Positions 58,051-64,000 of a stretch of 64,000 nt of DNA are shown here, one piece after another. The first letter of the stretch is position 1. Each line of letters opens with the position of its first letter. The notes below the pieces were generated by a model. The model was not told the DNA's origin. It saw nothing but the letters and a program-made list of their open reading frames with translations, and ran no database searches. The stretch is taken from the NCBI GenBank assembly GCA_003255025.1, contig QANY01013280.1, positions 806,001-870,000 of the forward strand. The letters are read 5' to 3'. A program made the position numbers and the translations under genes. The stretch comes from Datisca glomerata (lineage: Eukaryota > Streptophyta > Magnoliopsida > Cucurbitales > Datiscaceae).

Positions 58051-59910
58051 TGGTAGAGGTCTAGATCTCTTTAAAAAGTCAATTTGCTACTCAGTCGAGG
58101 GCAAGATTGATGCAACTTAGAAATTCCTTGCAGAATTGCAAGTAACAGAATATGACAGTAACGTAATACTGTGAGAGGATAAAAAGACTAGCAAGTGTAT
58201 TGGTAGCAGCATGCTAACCTGTAAGTGATCAAGAACTTTTTTTATATACAATAACTGTTAACACAACAAGAAGATCAAATGAGGTGAATATAAAAGAGGT
58301 ACAATCCTACCTAATAAGTCATGAAAGTTGATCGGAGAGAATTTTCAAAAATGGAAGTCTTAATTCAGGAGAGTGATGTAATTTTAAAATCATTTTAATA
58401 GAGAAACTTTCAAAAATAAAAAAGATGGCAGAGTCAGAGGTGGAGTACGAATGATCTGTCAAATATGTGCCAAACCTAGTCATACAACCTCAATATGCTA
58501 TTATAGATATGAAAAGAGTGAGAATAGAGTAACACAACAAGGATAGTTTGAGATTCTACTGCTCTTACAACCTACGTGACAAGCACATGTTTAACTTTCA
58601 TGGTTTGTCCTTCGACATGTGTGGCTTCACCAAATTCTGTGAATAACTATGCTTGATATGGTGACAGTGCAATTGTAATGAGATTGATATATGGCATAAA
58701 AGGTTAGGACATCATGCCTCTAAGATATTAGAAAAAGTTTTGTTGTTAAACAATAGCCCTGTACGTAGACAAACTCCTACTTTTTGTGAACCCTATCAAA
58801 AAAGGAAAATCATGCTTTACCCTTCCAAAAGTTGCAATCTCAGTCTAGATAACCTCTTAAAATCGTGTTCACAGACCTATAGTGACCTTCTCCACTTCCT
58901 TCTAGAGAATGGTTTAGATATTACATTAATTTTTTAGATGATTACAGCAGATACCCATGGATTGTTTAATTAAAAAATAAATTTGAAACCTTGAATGCGT
59001 TTATAGGATTCAAAAAGTTCATTGAAAACTTTTAGGATGAACTATTAAAACAGTACAATCAAATTGCGGGAGAACTTGACCTTTTTCTTAAGTTTCTACA
59101 AACACATGAAATTCAATTCAAACACCCTTATCCATACATACACAACAAAATGGAAAGATAGACAAAAAGCACAAATATCTAGCTGAGACTCGTTTGATCC
59201 TTCTAGCACCTGCAAACGTGCCTTTGTATTATTGGTGGGAAGCCTTTCATACATCTGTGTATCTCATCAATATGTTACCTCTTCTTTCCTTGAACTATAA
59301 ATCAACCTTTCAACAAATCTTCAAACAAATAACTGACTACAAGGCTATTAAATCTTGTTAGAGTTCTCACATTTAAGGCCATATAACTCTTAGAAATTTG
59401 ATTTCGAGTATAATTTATGCATTTTCTTATGTTATAAATGTTTGCATTCCTCTATAAATATTTTCATTTCCAGAATTATCATATTTAATGAGGTCTCATT
59501 TTCCTATTGTCGCATGTTAGTCACAACATACTGAAACAGTTTCTACCGGTTTACCTTCCACCTTTACTACTATTCAATCTATCATTATGATATTCAATTC
59601 ATGTTCAAGAATTCAGGATAATGTCATAACTCAGTCATTTGAAGATCCTTCATTAATAGACTCCTCAAGTGCTCAAAGTTCTACTCATGATAGTATTGTA
59701 CATGGTAATTTTAATCCTTCATTATCTGGTTCTTTGAATACTAATATTCCTATTAAATCTCTTCCACCAATATATGACCTACCATCTATATCAAAAACAA
59801 TTCCTAAAAATATGTCCACCCATCAGATGGTTACCAGATCTAAATCTGGCATACCAAAACATAAAGCATTTATTGTAACTGGACAACCATTACCCTTTGA
59901 TCATACCCTA
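58051..59910 (+). pseudogene. second copia element: gag end, knuckle, integrase
   Basis: FATQSRARLMQLRNSLQ (58090-58135) is a gag motif, so this is a new element fused to the previous one. CCHC knuckle CQICAKPSHTTSIC intact at 58457-58498. IDIWHKRLGHHASKILEKVL (58690) is GAG_pre-integrase. Integrase pieces: INFLDDYSRYPWI near 58935, IQFKHPYPYIHNKM near 59115, and YYWWEAFHTSVYLINMLPLL near 59235. Then a Ser-rich linker (59587-59910) ends in HQMVTRSKSGIPKHKAF, the usual lead into RT. Many stops and shifts. Confidence 0.82.
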
Positions 59911-60600
59911 TAAGAACCTATATCAGTTGAACAAGCTCTTACAGTTCCCAACCAAGTTATGCAAGAAGAATATGATGCACTCATGAAGTATGATGACATT
60001 TTTGAGTTAGTTCTTACAACTAATAACATGTTAGTAGTAGGAAATAAGTGGATTTCAAAGTGAAAGTTAATCCAAATGGTAGCCTCCAAAGATATAAGGT
60101 AAGGTTAGTTACAAAAAAATCTTCATTAAACCTCTCGAATAGACTTCAAAGAGACCTACAGTCTAATTGTTAAAACAACAACAGTGAAGGTGATGCTACA
60201 CATTGCTGTCTCAAGTGGTTGGGATGTGAATCAACTAGATGCGATGCATTCCTCAATGAGGTGATTAAAGAGGCAATGTTCATGACTCAACCCGAGGGGT
60301 TTATAGATAACTTAAAACCTCACCATGTATGTAAGCTAAACAAAGATTTTTATGGGTTGAAACAAACTCCTAGAGCTTGTTATGAGAAATTGAGTACGTT
60401 TCTGCTACATTGGGGCTTCTGCAACTCTAGACATACACTTCTCTCTTTACATTTCACTATGACAAGAATATGTTATTTCTATTGGTATTTGTAGATGATA
60501 TTCTACTGACTGGGAATAACCAGTTATTGATGCAACATTTAGTACAACAACTCAATCAAAATTTTACTATAAAAGACCTTGGTCTTTAGTTCCCTCTAAT
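59911..60600 (+). pseudogene. copia reverse transcriptase, copy 1
   Basis: EPISVEQALTVPNQVMQEEY, then VGNKWIS, then VKTTTVKVMLHIAVSSGWDV, NQLDAM, then MTQPEGFIDNLKPHHVCKLN and YGLKQTPRACYEKLS. The active site FVDD (60488-60499) is intact, followed by ILLTGNNQ. Stops and frameshifts elsewhere. Ends in QNFTIKDLG at about 60585, after which a second RT starts. Confidence 0.88.
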
Positions 60601-61405
60601 CTAAACTAGACTGTTGTTAAAAATAAGTGATAATCAGGATTAAGCATAACTCAAATGGAACTGTAAATAGGTACAAGGCAAGGCTTGTGGCAAAAGGATT
60701 CCAACAACAACTTGGAATAAACTATTTTGAAACCTTTAGCCATGTCTTAAAACCTTGCACTCTCAAAGTAATGTCAACTCTAGCAGTTTGTAAAGGGTTG
60801 GGTGTGCAACAACTTGATATTAATAATGTATTCTTGCATGGTGACCTCAAAGAAACATTTTACATGGAGAAACGTCAGGGCTTCATCAATCCATCTAAGC
60901 CTAAGCATGTCTGCAGGTTAAACAAAGAACTTTATGGCTTGAAACAAGCCCCGATGGCTTGGTATGACAAGCTAAATGGAGCCTTAACTAACTGGGGTTT
61001 TCAACCATCTTTGTCAGACACCTCACTTTTCATCAAGTTTTCTGCAGCAACAATGTTACTAGTCCTCATTTATTTTTATGATATACTAATCACAGTAAGT
61101 AATCAAATCCATATTCAACAACTTCTTTCCAAATTTACTAATCAGTTTGCCTTGAAAGCTTTGGGATCACTGTCATATTTCCTGGGGTTTGAGGCTTACA
61201 GAGACAATTCAGGCCTTTATCTAACCCAAACCAAACACCTACTTGACATACTTTAAAAGGCTCATACGGTTAAGGCAAAAAATAGCCCAACTCCTATGTG
61301 CCCATCTAATAAACTCACTGCCTCTAGCTCACCTTATCTACATCCAACCTTTTACAGAAGTCTCATTGGCTCCCTCTAATACCTTACAATGACAAGGCCA
61401 AATAT
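60601..61405 (+). pseudogene. copia reverse transcriptase, copy 2
   Basis: A 209-codon open frame (60627-61256): IKHNSNGTVNRYKARLVAKG, INYFETFSHVLKPCTLKVM, QQLDINNVFLHGDLKETFYM, VCRLNKELYGLKQAPMAWYD, then YFYDILITVSN where the family has YVDD, and LGSLSYFLGFEAYRDNSGLY. After TAA it continues TPMCPSNKLTAS, FYRSLIGSL*YLTMTRPNIA, where the hAT end interrupts. Different in sequence from copy 1, so from another copia element, or the resumed RT of the element starting at 53759. Confidence 0.88.
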
Positions 61406-61408
61406 AGC

Positions 61409-62440
61409 TAGGGGTGAACACAGTTCAGTTCGGTTCAGTCAGTGACCTAAAATTGAACTGAACTGAAACATTTGGTTCGACTATTTATCGAATCGAACCG
61501 AAGCCTGAAGGATATAAATGCCAAACCGAACCATGAGTTTCAGTTCAGTTCAATTCAGTTTGGAGGTTCGGTGACATCTATTTTTCATTTTTTCCCAGCA
61601 AAAATTCAGCCAAAAATAGTAAAATTTGGAAATTTCTCAACCTAAAATCTGAAAAATCACACAAATTTATCACAAAATCACCCTAAAAATAGTAACAATT
61701 TCAGCATAAATTACACAAATGATACCAATTACATGTCACAATTATACTAGCTACAATATAATAAACATAGCAGAAATAAAGAGTAACTCTCAAGTTCTAA
61801 TCCATTAAAAGAGAATATTGTCACAAAGAAAAACGCAAACTAAAATGACAAACTAAAACCATAGGTTCTTCAATCTTCACTCTCTAATCATGTCTGCCAA
61901 CACAACATCATACATTCGTAATCCCAGACTTAGCATACTCTATTAAAAAATCATGAAAAAATTAAGCTTGTAGAATATATTCTTTGTAAGTAAAAAATGT
62001 TATAAATAACACCAAATATGAGTTATCTTGCATTATCTGACAAAAATGGCGAAACCCTTCACCCTCTACCACCTTAAAAGATAATTCATCCTTGATGATA
62101 ATTCTTGCAAGCAACATCCTACACTTCCCAGCATTAAAAGACATACTAGATATTGTAAAAGTATTGTCACTCACTGCGTCACTACTACTGGTATTAGTAA
62201 CAACTAATGTGTTTTGCTTTGGGTCAACAAACTTTTTATGATTTTTCTTGCATCTTTTCAAGTGCAACCGCAAACTAGAAGTGCCATTAGCACTAGGACA
62301 TGTCATAACACATTTATTCCAAACTTCAGTAGGATCTCAATTAGCTTTTCTCTTACCTGAATCATGCTTTGGTGGCAATGAGGAATTTGCATCAACTTTC
62401 ATTCCACACCGTCAGCATCTTCGGTATCAACATTAGACAT
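61409..62440 (-). mobile_element. hAT transposon, one end and transposase N-terminus
   Basis: TAGGGGTGAACACAGTTCAG at 61409 is a hAT-type terminal inverted repeat, followed by GGTTC/GAACC-rich subterminal sequence. The minus strand from ATG 62440 (MSNVDTEDADGVE, then stop/shift) reads KRKAN, DPTEVWNKCV and, in a 114-codon frame (62306-61962), NGTSSLRLHLKRCKKNHKK: part of a BED-type zinc finger. LARIIIKDELSFKVVEGEGF and FRHFCQIMQ follow, a hallmark of plant hAT (RICESLEEPER-like) transposases. The catalytic RNase-H-like core and hAT dimerisation domain are absent. No second TIR is seen. AATATAGC (61401-61408) would be the 8-bp target site. Confidence 0.82.
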
Positions 62441-62841
62441 TTACTAATGAGACAATAAAACAAATCAAACTAATCAATATTGAAAAATAAAAATAAAATA
62501 GAGAAACTAACACAAAGCTAACTAATGTACAAATAATATCAAAGAAACCTTGAACTAATCAGAACTAAGAACAATATCAAACTGTGAATTAACAAATCAA
62601 AACTAACAATCTAACTATCAAATCATGCAACTAAGAACTAACAAATTAACTAATCAAAAGTAAAAAACTAATTTCAAATAATCAGTTCTAAGAACTAATT
62701 ATAAGAAATCAGAACAAAACTAATTTGAAAGTAATCTGAACGAAACTAAGAACTAATTTAAACTAATAAGAACAAAACAGAACATAATTAATTTCAATTA
62801 ATCACTAATTAGAACATTACAGAACTAATTTAGAGTAATCA
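62441..62841. other. low-complexity AACTAA-rich DNA
   Basis: Repeated words AACTAA, GAACTAATT, AATCAGAAC from about 62455 to 62830. Probably 5' non-coding part of the hAT relic; no second terminal repeat found. Confidence 0.5.
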
Positions 62842-64000
62842 AATACAGTCCTTCAAACCGTAGGAACTCAGCTAACATGTATTAAAGATCATCTTGACCA
62901 AATACAGGATACTAAGACTCAACAAAATCCTGTTGATCAACAGAAGCTTAACCTTGAGCCTGTTACAATAAAACCCCTTCTTGATATTCAGAATTTTAAA
63001 TTAAAATCTACCAAGAAGGATGATTTTTTTATGGAAACTCTTATTGGAATAATAAAAAACCTTAAGATTTTCACTCCAGAAACTTCAGGACAACTGAATA
63101 TGATGAATCAGGATGATTCACCTTATCATGAAGAATCCGATGAATTTTCTCTTACCCAAATTTTAGATATTTAGAAGAAATTTGATGATACTATCTATAA
63201 ATTTTCCCATACATATTCTAAAAGACCTACTACTCGTATGGCTTTAACCTGAGCTAGTAGATATTATTATCCTAGACAAACCCCATAGGACCTGTTGTAT
63301 GAAGAAGATTTCCTTCATACCTCAAAAATCTTATCGTGGTAAAACTATTTATGAATGAAACATAGATGGAAAAATTGAATATCAAGTTTTTGAAACTATA
63401 CACCAGATGATTATGTACTCCTCAGTATGAAAACAGAATAACTATACTGATTACCAAATCTGTAGATTGCTCGTTAATGGTTTTACAGGATCTCTTAAAA
63501 GATGGTGGGATAATTGTCTCACTGAAAGTCAGAGGAATGAAATTTTAAACTTCTTTAAGATCAAGACTGACCCCTTGACTGGTACTCAGACCAGAAATGA
63601 AGATGCTTGCTATACAGTTGCTCAGTCTATAATTCACCATTTCCTTGGACCAGGAGTGCTTAATACTAACAGACATAGAGAATTATTATAGAATCTTAGA
63701 TGTCCCTTCTTAACCCATTTTCGGTGGTATAAAGATGTCTTTCCCATGAAAGTCATACAGAGAAGTGCCGGTAACAGTGAACATTGGAAGGCCAAGTTCA
63801 TAGATGGTCTCCTTAATTTGTTTTCTGAAAAATTTTGTAAGAAGCTCATGGATAAACATGATCAGATGGGCATCCCTTATGACCCGTATACTTTTGGCCA
63901 TCTTATTACCCTTGTCATTGAAGAAGGATTAGCTATTTGCAATGACGTGAAATTACAACATACGATGAAAAAACAGAATCTTGATAATAGAAAAGAATTG
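62842..64000 (+). pseudogene. endogenous pararetrovirus-like (Caulimoviridae) capsid-region relic
   Basis: Two frames with a frameshift near 63320. Frame 1 holds an acidic, Gln/Asp-rich stretch and a YYYPRQTP motif; frame 2 holds IYE*NIDG, GFTGSLKRWWDNCLTE, a His-Phe-Leu-Gly segment, FRWYKDVF and a basic tail near FCKKLMDKHD. This domain pattern is one I associate with capsid regions of plant endogenous caulimovirid polyproteins. Stops lie near 63172, 63250, 63287, 63356, 63428 and 63689, so it is a dead copy. It continues beyond the window; zinc knuckle, protease and RT, if present, are outside. A Ty3-like gag is the alternative. Confidence 0.5.

Noticed and set aside
57485..58120. 211-codon hydrophobic open frame resembling a membrane protein
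   Set aside because: The hydrophobic part is an off-frame reading of copia protease/linker; the later part shows HSRLGHPS of GAG_pre-integrase.

Overview
The window looks like intergenic DNA from a flowering plant: AT-rich, and filled with plant-type LTR retrotransposons (Ty3/gypsy of Tat and chromovirus type, Ty1/copia), a hAT transposon end, a LINE-type RNase H remnant and, at the right edge, an endogenous pararetrovirus-like relic. I found no intact conserved host gene, no rRNA and no canonical tRNA. The species cannot be named from the sequence. Nearly every coding region is broken by stops and frameshifts, and elements have inserted into one another, so this is old layered repeat DNA.

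Layout. 1-5920: 3' half of a Tat-lineage Ty3 element: RNase H, integrase, a tandem array, a multi-exon antisense extra ORF, then the 3' LTR. 5921-9785: AT-rich DNA with a tandem tRNA-like (SINE-like) repeat and one small ORF behind a good TATA box. 9786-21360: a degenerate Tat-type LTR split by a full-length chromovirus (10376-19803, minus strand) with both LTRs, PBS, PPT, gag, protease remnant, RT/RNase H, integrase, chromodomain and a 5-bp target duplication. 23440-31978: a 138-bp tandem array leading into a second copy of the same Tat-type LTR, itself split by another chromovirus-like element (25974-31147) that has lost most of pol.

33894-34385: RNase H relic. 36692-48848: a non-autonomous Tat/Retand-like element whose body carries hairpin-bearing tandem arrays and a nested minus-strand copia element (39907-46201). 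48893-53643: AT-rich filler with a diverged duplication. 53644-61405: a chain of copia fragments, one interrupted by a solo chromovirus LTR (54479-56915) with a clean 5-bp duplication. 61409-62440: hAT end inserted into the last copia RT. 62842-64000: pararetrovirus-like capsid-region relic.

The parts work together only as a record of insertions. The chromovirus family appears as a full element and as a solo LTR. The duplicated Tat-type LTR gives an empty-site control for one insertion. Tat elements recur with the same plan: pol, tandem array, antisense ORF, LTR. The most notable signals are the spliced-looking antisense ORF at 2630-4454, the inverted duplication inside one LTR (18587-18897), and tandem arrays in which each unit carries its own inverted repeat. 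I did not find a convincing new functional system.
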